A stretch of 64,000 nt of DNA, taken from Klebsiella quasivariicola. GTDB taxonomy: Bacteria; Pseudomonadota; Gammaproteobacteria; Enterobacterales; Enterobacteriaceae. The notes under the pieces were generated by a model, which worked only from the letters and a program-made list of their open reading frames with translations, made no database searches and had not been told where the DNA came from. The translations under genes were made by a program, and so were the position numbers. Shown here piece by piece: positions 48,171 to 57,621 of the stretch. The DNA lies in assembly GCF_002269255.1 (NCBI RefSeq), contig NZ_CP022823.1, forward strand, positions 1,364,001-1,428,000. The letters run 5' to 3'. Position 1 is the first letter of the stretch; every line of letters starts with the position of its first letter.

Positions 48171-49337
48171 ATGTCTGAACAAATTGTCACGCCTGATATC
48201 GCCGCTCTGACGGTGCCGAACAAAGATGCCAAAATCAACCTGCTGGATTTAAACCGTCAGCAGATGCGCGAGTTTTTCAAAAACATGGGCGAGAAGCCTT
48301 TCCGCGCCGATCAGGTGATGAAATGGATGTATCACTACTGCTGCGACGACTTTGATGAAATGACCGACATCAACAAAGTCCTGCGCAGTAAACTGAAAGA
48401 AGTGGCGGAGATCCGCGCCCCGGAAGTGGTTGAAGAGCAACGCTCAACCGACGGGACCATTAAATGGGCGATCGCCGTTGGCGATCAGCGCGTCGAGACC
48501 GTCTATATCCCGGAAGAAGACCGTGCCACCCTGTGCGTCTCTTCACAGGTTGGCTGTGCGCTGGAGTGCAAATTCTGCTCCACCGCCCAACAGGGCTTTA
48601 ACCGCAACCTGCGGGTGTCTGAAATTATCGGCCAGGTCTGGCGCGCGGCGAAAATCGTCGGCGCGGTGAAGACCACCGGCGTGCGTCCGATCACCAACGT
48701 GGTGATGATGGGCATGGGCGAGCCGCTGTTGAACCTCAACAACGTCGTGCCGGCGATGGAAATCATGCTCGACGATTTCGGCTTTGGCCTTTCCAAGCGT
48801 CGTGTGACCTTGTCTACCTCCGGCGTGGTGCCGGCGCTGGATAAGCTCGGCGATATGATCGACGTCGCGCTGGCGATCTCTCTGCACGCGCCGAACGACA
48901 CCATTCGTGACGAAATCGTCCCGATCAATAAAAAGTACAACATCGAGACCTTCCTCAACTCAGTGCGCGGCTATATTTCGAAGTCCAATGCCAACCAGGG
49001 CCGGGTGACCATCGAGTACGTCATGCTGGATCACGTCAACGACGGTACCGAGCACGCCCACGAACTGGCGGCACTGCTGAAGGACACCCCGTGCAAGATC
49101 AACCTGATCCCATGGAATCCTTTCCCGGGCGCGCCGTATGGTCGCAGCTCCAACAGCCGCATCGACCGTTTCTCCAAAGTCCTGATGGAGTACGGCTTTA
49201 CCACCATCGTGCGTAAAACCCGCGGCGACGATATCGATGCCGCTTGCGGCCAGCTGGCGGGCGACGTTATTGACCGGACCAAGCGTACGCTGCGTAAGCG
49301 GATGCAGGGCGAAGCGATTGACGTAAAAGCGGTCTGA
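48171..49337 (+). CDS. rlmN: Dual-specificity RNA methyltransferase RlmN
   Basis: Radical SAM enzyme that methylates C2 of A2503 in 23S rRNA and of A37 in some tRNAs. The CX3CX2C cluster motif is in CALECKFCSTAQQG, and the second catalytic Cys is in DIDAACGQLAGD near the C-terminus. It has 388 aa (384 in E. coli). It is ahead of rodZ-ispG-hisS in the same direction. Confidence 0.97.
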   Translation: MSEQIVTPDIAALTVPNKDAKINLLDLNRQQMREFFKNMGEKPFRADQVMKWMYHYCCDDFDEMTDINKVLRSKLKEVAEIRAPEVVEEQRSTDGTIKWAIAVGDQRVETVYIPEEDRATLCVSSQVGCALECKFCSTAQQGFNRNLRVSEIIGQVWRAAKIVGAVKTTGVRPITNVVMMGMGEPLLNLNNVVPAMEIMLDDFGFGLSKRRVTLSTSGVVPALDKLGDMIDVALAISLHAPNDTIRDEIVPINKKYNIETFLNSVRGYISKSNANQGRVTIEYVMLDHVNDGTEHAHELAALLKDTPCKINLIPWNPFPGAPYGRSSNSRIDRFSKVLMEYGFTTIVRKTRGDDIDAACGQLAGDVIDRTKRTLRKRMQGEAIDVKAV

Positions 49338-49343
49338 CAAATG

Positions 49344-49380
49344 ATGACCCGTGCAACAAAGGCGGCACGGGTCATATTTA
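49344..49380 (+). terminator. Terminator-like hairpin after rlmN
   Basis: ATGACCCGTGC (49344-49354) and GCACGGGTCAT (49365-49375) form a perfect 11-bp stem, followed by ATTTAT. The rest of the 276-bp gap to rodZ shows no gene. Confidence 0.7.
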
Positions 49381-49613
49381 TGGCCAATAGCCAGGCGAAA
49401 TACGCTGATTTGGTTAATAATTACGGTGCGTTTTTGTCGACTTTGAGGCAGTATGTAGCGGCACAACAACCGCTTAGCATTCAATTTTGATTCGTCTCTG
49501 TGATCGCGCGGCTGACAGTCCTATACTGTGAGGCTGACGTAGCACAGATGTCTCGCGGCGCCGGCTTTTTCCCGCGCTGAACTTTAAATTTCACGTACCA
49601 GTAGTTGTAGCGA

Positions 49614-50609
49614 ATGAATACTGAAGCCACTCAAGATCATCAAGAAGCAAACACCACGGGCGCGCGTCTGCGTCATGCCCGCGAACAGCTCGGACTTAGC
49701 CAGCAAGCGGTGGCAGAACGCTTATGCCTGAAGGTGTCCACGGTTCGTGATATTGAAGACGACAAGGCCCCCGCCGACCTCGCTTCAACCTTCCTGCGCG
49801 GGTACATCCGCTCCTACGCTCGCCTCGTACATATCCCTGAAGAAGAGCTGCTGCCGATGATGGCCAAGCAGGCGCCTATTCGCGCAGCAAAGGTCGCGCC
49901 AATGCAGAGCTTCTCTTTAGGCAAGCGCCGCAAAAAGCGCGACGGCTGGCTGATGAGCTTTACCTGGCTGGTGCTGTTTGTGGTTATCGGTCTGAGCGGC
50001 GCCTGGTGGTGGCAAGACCATAAGGCGCAGCAGGAAGAGATCTCTACCATGGCCGATCAGTCTTCCGCTGAGCTGAACGGCGGTGACGCCAACAGCCAGA
50101 ACGTGCCGCTGGATACCAGCGCTCCGGCAGCCTCGACCACCGATAGCGCCGCGAACAGTGCGCCGACCGATACCGCCAGTGCGCCGACCACCAGCGCACC
50201 GGCCCAGACACCAGTGGACAATAACGCTGTCGTGGCGCCTTCGCAGGCCAATGTCGATACCGCGGGGACAACGCCAGCAGCTCCGGCTACCACTCCGGCT
50301 TCGCCGTTGCCGACCGACCAGGCAAACGTGACGACGCCGGCGGCTGCGGCGCAGGATCTGGTGATGAACTTTTCCGCCGACTGCTGGCTGGAAGTGAGCG
50401 ATGCCACCGGTAAAAAACTGTTCAGCGGTCTTCAGCGTAAAGGCGGCAACCTGAACCTGAGCGGTCAGGCGCCGTATAAGCTGAAAATTGGCGCCCCGGC
50501 TGCAGTACAGATCCAGTATCTGGGCAAGCCAGTCGATTTGAGTCGTTTTATCAGAACTAACCAGGTTGCGCGTCTGACCCTCAATGCCGAACAATCACCG
50601 GCGCAGTAA
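49614..50609 (+). CDS. rodZ: Cytoskeletal protein RodZ
   Basis: Bitopic protein coupling MreB to the elongasome and cell shape. Cytoplasmic Xre-type HTH (about residues 18-85: LRHAREQLGLSQQAVAERL), basic stretch GKRRKKRD, one membrane helix (FTWLVLFVVIGLSGAWWW), a Ser/Thr/Ala/Pro-rich periplasmic linker, and the C-terminal DUF4115 beta domain (FSADCWLEVSDATGKKLFSG). It has 331 aa (337 in E. coli); the linker is where lengths differ. ispG follows after 26 bases. Confidence 0.96.
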   Translation: MNTEATQDHQEANTTGARLRHAREQLGLSQQAVAERLCLKVSTVRDIEDDKAPADLASTFLRGYIRSYARLVHIPEEELLPMMAKQAPIRAAKVAPMQSFSLGKRRKKRDGWLMSFTWLVLFVVIGLSGAWWWQDHKAQQEEISTMADQSSAELNGGDANSQNVPLDTSAPAASTTDSAANSAPTDTASAPTTSAPAQTPVDNNAVVAPSQANVDTAGTTPAAPATTPASPLPTDQANVTTPAAAAQDLVMNFSADCWLEVSDATGKKLFSGLQRKGGNLNLSGQAPYKLKIGAPAAVQIQYLGKPVDLSRFIRTNQVARLTLNAEQSPAQ

Positions 50610-50635
50610 CAGACGGGTAACGCGGGAGATTTTTC

Positions 50636-51757
50636 ATGCATAACCAGGCTCCGATTCAACGTAGAAAATCTAAACGTATTTACGTTGGTAATGTGCCAAT
50701 TGGCGATGGGGCCCCCATCGCCGTCCAGTCAATGACCAATACGCGTACCACCGATGTGGCAGCGACGGTAAGCCAAATCAAAGCGTTAGAGCGCGTGGGC
50801 GCGGACATTGTCCGCGTCTCTGTTCCGACGATGGATGCCGCAGAGGCGTTCAAATTGATTAAACAGCAGGTTAACGTGCCGCTGGTCGCCGATATCCACT
50901 TTGACTATCGTATCGCGCTGAAAGTCGCGGAATACGGTGTCGACTGCCTGCGTATCAACCCGGGCAACATCGGCAACGAAGAGCGCATCCGCATGGTGGT
51001 GGACTGCGCACGCGATAAAAACATTCCGATCCGCATCGGCGTCAACGCCGGCTCGCTGGAAAAAGATCTGCAGGAAAAATACGGCGAGCCGACGCCGCAG
51101 GCGCTGCTCGAATCCGCCATGCGTCACGTCGATCATCTCGATCGTCTGAACTTCGATCAGTTTAAAGTCAGCGTAAAAGCCTCTGACGTTTTCCTGGCGG
51201 TGGAATCCTATCGTCTGCTGGCGAAACAGATCGATCAGCCGTTGCATCTCGGGATCACCGAAGCGGGTGGCGCCCGCAGCGGTGCGGTGAAGTCCGCGAT
51301 CGGCCTGGGCCTGCTGTTATCCGAGGGGATCGGCGATACGCTGCGCGTCTCGCTGGCGGCGGATCCGGTGGAAGAGATCAAGGTCGGCTTCGATATCCTC
51401 AAGTCCCTGCGCATCCGTTCCCGCGGCATTAACTTTATCGCCTGCCCAACCTGTTCACGCCAGGAGTTTGACGTTATCGGCACGGTGAACGCCCTGGAGC
51501 AGCGCCTGGAAGATATCATCACCCCGATGGATGTTTCGATCATCGGCTGTGTGGTAAACGGCCCGGGCGAAGCGCTGGTTTCAACCCTCGGCGTCACCGG
51601 CGGCAACAAGAAAAGCGGCCTGTATGAAGACGGCGTGCGTAAAGATCGCCTGGACAACGACGACATGATCGACCAGCTGGAAGCGCGGATCCGTGCCAAA
51701 GCCTCGATGCTCGATGAAGCCCGTCGGATTGACGTTCAACAGGTTGAAGCAAAATAA
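50636..51757 (+). CDS. ispG: HMB-PP synthase (GcpE)
   Basis: [4Fe-4S] enzyme of the MEP isoprenoid pathway, converting MEcPP to HMB-PP. TIM-barrel part, then the ligand cysteines in IACPTCSRQEFD and IIGCVVNGPGEA, with the conserved Glu in the same C-terminal half. It has 373 aa (372 in E. coli). Its need for a cluster connects it with the isc genes in this window. Confidence 0.97.
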   Translation: MHNQAPIQRRKSKRIYVGNVPIGDGAPIAVQSMTNTRTTDVAATVSQIKALERVGADIVRVSVPTMDAAEAFKLIKQQVNVPLVADIHFDYRIALKVAEYGVDCLRINPGNIGNEERIRMVVDCARDKNIPIRIGVNAGSLEKDLQEKYGEPTPQALLESAMRHVDHLDRLNFDQFKVSVKASDVFLAVESYRLLAKQIDQPLHLGITEAGGARSGAVKSAIGLGLLLSEGIGDTLRVSLAADPVEEIKVGFDILKSLRIRSRGINFIACPTCSRQEFDVIGTVNALEQRLEDIITPMDVSIIGCVVNGPGEALVSTLGVTGGNKKSGLYEDGVRKDRLDNDDMIDQLEARIRAKASMLDEARRIDVQQVEAK

Positions 51758-51791
51758 CGTGTTGGGAAGCGATACGCTTCCCGTGTATGAT

Positions 51792-51828
51792 TGAACCTGC
51801 GGGCGCAAGGCGCCGGGGTTCATTTTTG
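51792..51828 (+). terminator. Terminator between ispG and hisS
   Basis: TGAACC (51792-51797) pairs with GGTTCA (51817-51822), with inner GCGC/GCGC stem, followed by TTTTT. A second perfect hairpin GGGAAGCG-ATA-CGCTTCCC lies just before (51764-51782). hisS probably has its own promoter nearby or relies on read-through. Confidence 0.75.
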
Positions 51829-51848
51829 TATATATAAAGAGAATAAAC

Positions 51849-53123
51849 GTGGCAAAGAACATTCAAGCCATCCGTGGCATGAACGATTATCTGCCGGGCG
51901 AAACCGCTCTCTGGCAGCGCATTGAAGGCTCACTGAAGCAGGTGCTCGGTAGCTACGGTTACAGCGAAATCCGTTTGCCGATTGTAGAGCAGACCCCGTT
52001 ATTCAAACGCGCGATCGGCGAAGTGACCGACGTGGTTGAAAAAGAGATGTATACCTTCGAGGACCGCAACGGCGACAGCCTGACGCTGCGTCCGGAAGGG
52101 ACGGCGGGCTGCGTACGTGCCGGCATCGAACATGGTCTGCTGTACAATCAAGAACAGCGTCTGTGGTACGTCGGGCCGATGTTCCGTCACGAGCGTCCGC
52201 AGAAAGGCCGTTACCGCCAGTTCCATCAGATCGGCGCCGAAGTGTTTGGCCTGCAGGGTCCGGATATTGACGCGGAGCTGATTATGCTGACCGCGCGCTG
52301 GTGGCGCGAACTGGGTATTTCCGATCACGTCAGCCTGGAGCTGAACTCCATCGGTTCGCTGGAAGCGCGCGCTAACTACCGCGACGCGCTGGTGGCATAT
52401 CTGGAACAGTTCACCGATAAGCTGGATGAAGACAGCAAACGCCGGATGTACACCAATCCGCTGCGCGTACTGGACTCCAAGAATCCGGACGTACAGGCGC
52501 TGCTGAACGACGCGCCGGCGCTCGGCGACTACCTGGACGAAGAGTCGAAAACCCACTTTGCCGGCCTGTGCGCGCTGCTCGACGATGCCGGGATCCGCTA
52601 CACCGTCAACCAGCGTCTGGTTCGCGGCCTCGACTACTATAACCGCACCGTGTTCGAGTGGGTGACCACCAGCCTTGGTTCCCAGGGCACCGTCTGCGCC
52701 GGCGGCCGTTACGACGGTCTGGTTGAGCAGCTTGGCGGTCGCGCAACGCCGGGCGTTGGCTTTGCTATGGGGTTAGAGCGCCTTGTTTTACTGGTCCAGG
52801 CAGTGAATCCGGAATTTAAAGCCGATCCTGTTGTCGATATATACCTGGTAGCCTCCGGGACCGATACTCAGTCTGCTGCAATGCGTCTGGCTGAGCAGGT
52901 TCGCGATGCGCTGCCCGGCGTGAAGCTGATGACCAACCACGGTGGCGGCAACTTTAAGAAGCAGTTTGCCCGCGCCGATAAATGGGGCGCCCGTATCGCC
53001 CTGGTGGTCGGTGAGTCAGAGATCGCTGACGGAAACGTGGTAGTGAAGGATTTACGCTCAGGTGAGCAAACTACCGTAACGCAGGAGAGCGTTGCCGCGC
53101 ATTTGCGCACACTTCTGGGTTAA
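51849..53123 (+). CDS. hisS: Histidyl-tRNA synthetase
   Basis: Class II synthetase of 424 aa, as in E. coli. Motif 1 region near the N-terminus (AIRGMNDYLPGE, LPIVEQTPLF), motif 2 (GPMFRHERPQKGRYRQFHQIGAE), the HisRS loop LVRGLDYYNRTVFEW, motif 3 (GFAMGLERLVLL) and the C-terminal anticodon domain are all intact. The start follows AAAGAG. Confidence 0.98.
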   Translation: MAKNIQAIRGMNDYLPGETALWQRIEGSLKQVLGSYGYSEIRLPIVEQTPLFKRAIGEVTDVVEKEMYTFEDRNGDSLTLRPEGTAGCVRAGIEHGLLYNQEQRLWYVGPMFRHERPQKGRYRQFHQIGAEVFGLQGPDIDAELIMLTARWWRELGISDHVSLELNSIGSLEARANYRDALVAYLEQFTDKLDEDSKRRMYTNPLRVLDSKNPDVQALLNDAPALGDYLDEESKTHFAGLCALLDDAGIRYTVNQRLVRGLDYYNRTVFEWVTTSLGSQGTVCAGGRYDGLVEQLGGRATPGVGFAMGLERLVLLVQAVNPEFKADPVVDIYLVASGTDTQSAAMRLAEQVRDALPGVKLMTNHGGGNFKKQFARADKWGARIALVVGESEIADGNVVVKDLRSGEQTTVTQESVAAHLRTLLG

Positions 53124-53157
53124 TCTCCCGGGAATTATTAGTCAGGAGAAGGACTGC

Positions 53158-53778
53158 GTGGAAACTTTTAACAACGAGAACGATCAGGTCGATGCGCTGA
53201 AGCGCTTCTTTGCCGAAAATGGCAAAGCGCTGGCGGTCGGGGTGATTTTAGGGATTGGCGCGCTGGTTGGCTGGCGCTACTGGACCTCCCATCAGCAGGA
53301 TACCGCCAGAGACGCGTCGCTGGCTTATGAAAAGGCGACTTCCGCGCTGAAATCGAATACGCCAGAAGTGCTGTCAGGGGCAGAGAAATTCGCGGCTGAC
53401 AATAAAAATACCTACGGCGCCTTCGCCTCTCTCGAGCTGGCACAGCATTTTGTTGAGCAGAACGATCTGCCGAACGCTGAAAAGCAGCTGCAGCAGGGGC
53501 TGGCGGCCGCGTCTGATGATAACCTGAAATCGGTTATCAGCATGCGTCTTGCCCGCGTTCAGCTGCAGATGAAGCAGGCTGATGCGGCGCTGAAAACCCT
53601 CGACAGCATCAAAGGTGAAGGCTGGACCGCCATTGTGGCCGATTTGCGCGGCGAAATTCTGTTGAGCAAAGGCGATAAGCAAGGGGCCCGTGCGGCGTGG
53701 GAAGCTGGCGTGAAAAGCGATGCTTCTCCTGCGCTCAGCGAAATGATGCGTATGAAAATGAATAATTTGTCCATCTGA
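53158..53778 (+). CDS. yfgM: Ancillary SecYEG translocon subunit YfgM
   Basis: Inner-membrane protein with a short cytosolic N-terminus, one helix (ALAVGVILGIGALVGWRYW) and a periplasmic TPR-like domain. In E. coli it joins the SecYEG-PpiD complex and affects the Rcs response. GTG start at 53158 behind AGGAGAAGG gives 206 aa, equal to E. coli. It lies between hisS (34 bases) and bamB (10 bases). Confidence 0.95.
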   Translation: METFNNENDQVDALKRFFAENGKALAVGVILGIGALVGWRYWTSHQQDTARDASLAYEKATSALKSNTPEVLSGAEKFAADNKNTYGAFASLELAQHFVEQNDLPNAEKQLQQGLAAASDDNLKSVISMRLARVQLQMKQADAALKTLDSIKGEGWTAIVADLRGEILLSKGDKQGARAAWEAGVKSDASPALSEMMRMKMNNLSI

Positions 53779-53788
53779 GAGGGACTCG

Positions 53789-54967
53789 ATGCAATTGCGT
53801 AAATTACTTTTGCCAGGGCTGCTTTCCGTTACCTTGCTGAGCGGGTGTTCGCTGTTTAATAGCGAAGAAGATGTGGTGAAAATGTCACCGCTGCCGACGG
53901 TAGAAAATCAGTTTACGCCGTCCACGTCCTGGAGCACCTCTGTTGGCGATGGTATCGGCGAGTTTTACTCTAACCTGCATCCGGCTTTTGCTGACGGCGT
54001 GGTCTATGCTGCTGATCGTAAAGGCACCGTCAAAGCGTTGAACGCGGACGACGGTAAAGAAGTGTGGTCTGTGAACCTGGCCGAGAAAGATGGCTGGTTC
54101 TCGCGCACTCCTGCGCTGCTTTCCGGCGGGGTGACCGTCTCTGGCGGCCATGTTTATATTGGCAGTGAGAAAGCGCAGCTGTTTGCGTTGAATACCAGTG
54201 ATGGTACTGTTGCCTGGCAAACCCGCGTCGCCGGCGAGGCGCTGTCGCGCCCGGTCGTCAGCGATGGCATGGTGCTGGTGCATACCAGCAATGGCCAGCT
54301 GCAGGCGCTGAATGAAACTGACGGTGCGGTAAAATGGACTGTTAACCTCGATATGCCAGCGCTCTCCCTGCGCGGCGAGTCTGCGCCGGCGACCGCTTAT
54401 GGCGCGGCAATTGTCGGCGGCGACAACGGCCGCGTCAGTGCAGTATTGATGCAGCAGGGGCAGATGATTTGGCAGCAGCGTATTTCTACGGCCACCGGCC
54501 CGACGGAAATCGACCGCCTGAACGACGTCGACACGACGCCGATCATCGTCAACGGCGTGGTTTATGCGCTGGCTTATAACGGTAACCTGACCGCGCTGGA
54601 TCTGCGTAGTGGCCAGATTATGTGGAAACGCGAGCTGGGTTCGGTGAATGATTTCATCGTCGATGGTAACCGTATCTACCTGGTTGACCAGAACGATCGT
54701 CTGCTGGCGCTGACCACCGATGGCGGTGTGACTCTGTGGACGCAAAGCGATCTCCTGCACCGCTTGCTGACCGCGCCGGTGTTGTATAATGGCAATCTGG
54801 TGGTCGGTGATAGCGAAGGCTACATGCACTGGGTGAATCCGGAAGATGGCCATTTTGTGGCACAGCAGAAAGTCGATAGTTCCGGCTTCCTGACCGATCC
54901 GGTGGTTGCCGATGGTCGACTGCTGATCCAGGCGAAAGACGGTACGCTGTACGCGATTACGCGTTAA
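53789..54967 (+). CDS. bamB: Outer membrane assembly lipoprotein BamB
   Basis: Lipoprotein subunit of the BAM complex. Signal peptide with lipobox LLSGC; the mature part is an eight-bladed beta-propeller of PQQ-like repeats (VVYAADRKGTVKALNADDGKEVW, HVYIGSEKAQLFALNTSDG, VYALAYNGNLTALDLRSGQ). It has 392 aa, as in E. coli. A strong terminator follows. Confidence 0.98.
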   Translation: MQLRKLLLPGLLSVTLLSGCSLFNSEEDVVKMSPLPTVENQFTPSTSWSTSVGDGIGEFYSNLHPAFADGVVYAADRKGTVKALNADDGKEVWSVNLAEKDGWFSRTPALLSGGVTVSGGHVYIGSEKAQLFALNTSDGTVAWQTRVAGEALSRPVVSDGMVLVHTSNGQLQALNETDGAVKWTVNLDMPALSLRGESAPATAYGAAIVGGDNGRVSAVLMQQGQMIWQQRISTATGPTEIDRLNDVDTTPIIVNGVVYALAYNGNLTALDLRSGQIMWKRELGSVNDFIVDGNRIYLVDQNDRLLALTTDGGVTLWTQSDLLHRLLTAPVLYNGNLVVGDSEGYMHWVNPEDGHFVAQQKVDSSGFLTDPVVADGRLLIQAKDGTLYAITR

Positions 54968-54990
54968 TTACCGCTGTCGTGAGTGATTAA

Positions 54991-55023
54991 GAAACGGCCC
55001 CTGGCAGACAGGGGCCGTTTTGA
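54991..55023 (+). terminator. Rho-independent terminator of bamB
   Basis: AAACGGCCCCTG pairs with CAGGGGCCGTTT around a short GCAGA loop, followed by T residues. It closes the yfgM-bamB transcript; der starts 60 bases later. Confidence 0.92.
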
Positions 55024-55080
55024 CTTTTTTAAAAACGTCGTTAAGACGATGTTGCTTAGTGATTGTATGAGGCATTTAAC

Positions 55081-56559
55081 ATGATACCTGTGGTCGCGCT
55101 TGTCGGGCGCCCTAACGTTGGAAAATCCACGCTCTTTAACCGCCTGACGCGCACTCGTGATGCGCTGGTTGCGGATTTCCCGGGGCTGACTCGTGACCGT
55201 AAGTACGGTCGGGCCGAAGTCGAAGGCCGCGAATTCATCTGTATTGATACCGGTGGTATTGATGGTACGGAAGAGGGCGTGGAAACCCGGATGGCGGAGC
55301 AGTCGCTGCTGGCTATCGAAGAGGCCGATGTGGTGCTGTTTATGGTCGATGCGCGCGCTGGCCTGATGCCGGCGGATATCGCGATCGCAAAACACCTGCG
55401 CTCTCGCGAAAAGCCCACCTTCCTTGTCGCCAACAAAACTGACGGCATCGACGTCGACCAGGCGATGGCGGATTTCTGGTCGCTGGGTCTGGGCGATATC
55501 TATCCTATCGCCGCTTCGCACGGCCGCGGCGTGACCAGCCTGCTGGAGCAGGCCCTTCTGCCATGGGTGGACGAAATCAACCCGCAGGAAGAGGTGGACG
55601 AAGACGCCGAATACTGGGCGAAATTCGAAGCTGAGCAGAATGGCGAAGCGGAAGAAGAGCCGGAAGACGACTTCAATCCGCAGGATCTGCCTATCAAGCT
55701 GGCGATTGTCGGACGCCCCAATGTCGGTAAATCTACCCTCACCAACCGTATTCTCGGTGAGGATCGCGTGGTGGTCTACGATATGCCGGGCACGACCCGT
55801 GACAGCATTTATATCCCGATGCAGCGTGACGAGCGTGAATATGTGCTCATCGATACCGCCGGGGTACGCAAGCGCGGCAAAATTACTGACGTGGTGGAGA
55901 AATTCTCGGTCATCAAGACACTGCAGGCGATTGAAGACGCCAACGTCGTGCTGCTGGTAATCGATGCCCGTGAAGGGATTTCCGACCAGGATCTCTCCCT
56001 GCTGGGCTTTATTCTGAACAGCGGCCGTTCGCTGGTGATCGTCGTCAACAAGTGGGACGGCCTCAGTCAGGAAGTGAAAGAGCAGGTGAAGGAGACCCTC
56101 GACTATCGTCTGGGCTTTATCGACTTTGCCCGGGTGCACTTCATCTCCGCCCTGCACGGCAGCGGCGTCGGCAACCTGTTTGAATCGGTACGCGAAGCCT
56201 ATGACAGCGCCACGCGCCGCGTAAGCACCGCGATGCTGACGCGGATCATGAACATGGCGGCGGAAGATCATCAGCCACCGCTGGTTCGCGGCCGTCGCGT
56301 GAAGCTGAAATATGCCCACGCCGGGGGCTACAACCCGCCTATCGTGGTGATCCACGGTAACCAGGTGAAGGATCTGCCGGATTCCTACAAGCGCTACCTG
56401 ATGAACTACTTCCGTAAATCCCTGGACGTGATGGGTACGCCAATCCGGATCCAGTTCAAGGAAGGGGAAAACCCGTTCGCCAACAAGCGCAACACCCTGA
56501 CGCCGAACCAGATGCGTAAACGTAAGCGCTTGATCAAGCACATCAAGAAAAGCAAATAA
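55081..56559 (+). CDS. der: Ribosome biogenesis GTPase Der (EngA)
   Basis: Essential double-GTPase acting on 50S assembly. Two G-domains, each with GRPNVGKST (residues about 8 and 210), DTGG/DTAG G3 and NKTD/NKWD G4 motifs, an acidic linker between them, and a C-terminal KH-like domain (RVKLKYAHAGGYNPPIVVIHGN). It has 492 aa (490 in E. coli). Start ATG 55081 (MIPVVALVGRP); ATG 55063 adds six unlike residues. Confidence 0.98.
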   Translation: MIPVVALVGRPNVGKSTLFNRLTRTRDALVADFPGLTRDRKYGRAEVEGREFICIDTGGIDGTEEGVETRMAEQSLLAIEEADVVLFMVDARAGLMPADIAIAKHLRSREKPTFLVANKTDGIDVDQAMADFWSLGLGDIYPIAASHGRGVTSLLEQALLPWVDEINPQEEVDEDAEYWAKFEAEQNGEAEEEPEDDFNPQDLPIKLAIVGRPNVGKSTLTNRILGEDRVVVYDMPGTTRDSIYIPMQRDEREYVLIDTAGVRKRGKITDVVEKFSVIKTLQAIEDANVVLLVIDAREGISDQDLSLLGFILNSGRSLVIVVNKWDGLSQEVKEQVKETLDYRLGFIDFARVHFISALHGSGVGNLFESVREAYDSATRRVSTAMLTRIMNMAAEDHQPPLVRGRRVKLKYAHAGGYNPPIVVIHGNQVKDLPDSYKRYLMNYFRKSLDVMGTPIRIQFKEGENPFANKRNTLTPNQMRKRKRLIKHIKKSK

Positions 56560-56926
56560 GCTATCAGCAAGATTTACTCACCAACATGAATCCTTCAAAG
56601 CCCGCATCTGCCGGGCTTTTTTTATTAAGGGCGATCGTAACGACGCATCAACGCGCATGTTTGGCATGTATATCTGCACGTACCTATGAAATTTCTCATT
56701 TGTTAGCTTCGCTTGCTCAAGCAATTGTTTGAGTACGCTTTGATAATATATACGTAGAAAGTTATCGCAATGATAAGAGAGAAAACGCATCTGGATATGT
56801 TGGGGGAATTCCACGGTGCCGATTTCCTGTAATGCGGGAGAAACTGGAGAGTCTACTTTATGGCTGAGTATTATGGTAAGTTAGGTTTTTTCACAGGATG
56901 GTGAAATTAATCAGCAAGGAGTGATA
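56560..56926. other. AT-rich non-coding stretch between der and the hcp cassette
   Basis: After the der terminator the base composition drops sharply. I see no convincing gene. Notable sites are a near-palindrome CTCAAGCAATTGTTTGAG (56716-56733) that could be an operator, and a 14-codon mini-ORF at 56860-56904 (MAEYYGKLGFFTGW) with GGAGA nine bases upstream, 22 bases before the cassette. The mini-ORF may be a leader peptide, a gene remnant or chance. Confidence 0.5.
56598..56622 (+). terminator. Rho-independent terminator of der
   Basis: AAAGCCCG and CGGGCTTT form the stem around CATCTGC-type loop, followed by TTTTT. It marks the left junction of the accessory DNA. Confidence 0.9.
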
Positions 56927-57619
56927 ATGTATTACAACAATGTCGTCATCAGCTATTTACAGGCCAATAAAATTCTCGCAATAAAACTTGAACGCGCTGT
57001 TTCAGGCATAGAACAACGGGTTTCCAGTCAGGTTAAAACAATAGGCGCTGGCGTAACTCGGGCCCTGTATTATACATCCTGTTTTACTGATGAGTATCAG
57101 GATGTATGTAAAAAGCAGAAGAATGAGGATGTTAGATTTGCTAAAGGTATCTACCATCTTTTACAGCGTAATGATATTGTATATGAAATGCTTCAAATAT
57201 ATTTTGAAGAAATATTTAGGCACAAAACAACAGAGCAGTTAGAGCATATTAAAAGAATTCTGATGGCTGTTAACATTCATATCGCTGCAGACTCTCTAAC
57301 CAAATCTGGATTTGTTTTAGCTACGGCTACCTGTGTTTCGGTAGGCATGAAACTAAGCCTAGATATGGGAGCGCTTGCTGGGCGTTCTGCGGGGGTCGCC
57401 GTTACAGTGGCTGGCGTGTATGGTGTTGTGCAGAAGGCTGCAGATAGCGCTGAGCGTCTCCGAATCTGTTATCCTGCATTCTTTTCTATACTATACGAAC
57501 AAGAACTTGAAATGATGTATTTTCTGGTGGCGCCGTTATTTGAACATGCCGACGCTTTTAAAGCTCAATGGGCCTCAGATGCAGAGATCGCTAATATCAT
57601 CGAAAGAATGATTAGGTAG
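56927..57619 (+). CDS. Unknown 230-aa protein upstream of hcp, candidate T6SS effector
   Basis: I do not recognise a family. The protein is helical, Lys/Glu-rich in its first half (HKTTEQLEHIKRILMAVN), has a Gly/Ala-rich hydrophobic stretch at residues about 127-168 (SGFVLATATCVSVGMKL, GRSAGVAVTVAGVYGVV) that could insert in a membrane, and lacks a signal peptide. Start ATG 56927 is set by AAGGAG at 56916-56921. The next gene (62 aa, two helices) starts two bases after the stop, and hcp follows. That order suggests a pore-forming or membrane-acting effector delivered by Hcp, comparable in layout to Ssp6-type effectors (inference). Codon use is AT-rich, unlike its neighbours. Confidence 0.7.
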   Translation: MYYNNVVISYLQANKILAIKLERAVSGIEQRVSSQVKTIGAGVTRALYYTSCFTDEYQDVCKKQKNEDVRFAKGIYHLLQRNDIVYEMLQIYFEEIFRHKTTEQLEHIKRILMAVNIHIAADSLTKSGFVLATATCVSVGMKLSLDMGALAGRSAGVAVTVAGVYGVVQKAADSAERLRICYPAFFSILYEQELEMMYFLVAPLFEHADAFKAQWASDAEIANIIERMIR

Positions 57620-57621
57620 TG

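Noticed and set aside
54964..56541. About 525-codon open frame antisense to der
   Set aside because: der is a full-length conserved essential GTPase. The antisense product is His/Gln/Arg-rich with no recognisable domain.
56578..56814. 78-codon minus-strand frame between der and the hcp cassette
   Set aside because: It reads through the der terminator hairpin, has no good ribosome site and no recognisable similarity. The AT-rich DNA makes a chance frame plausible.
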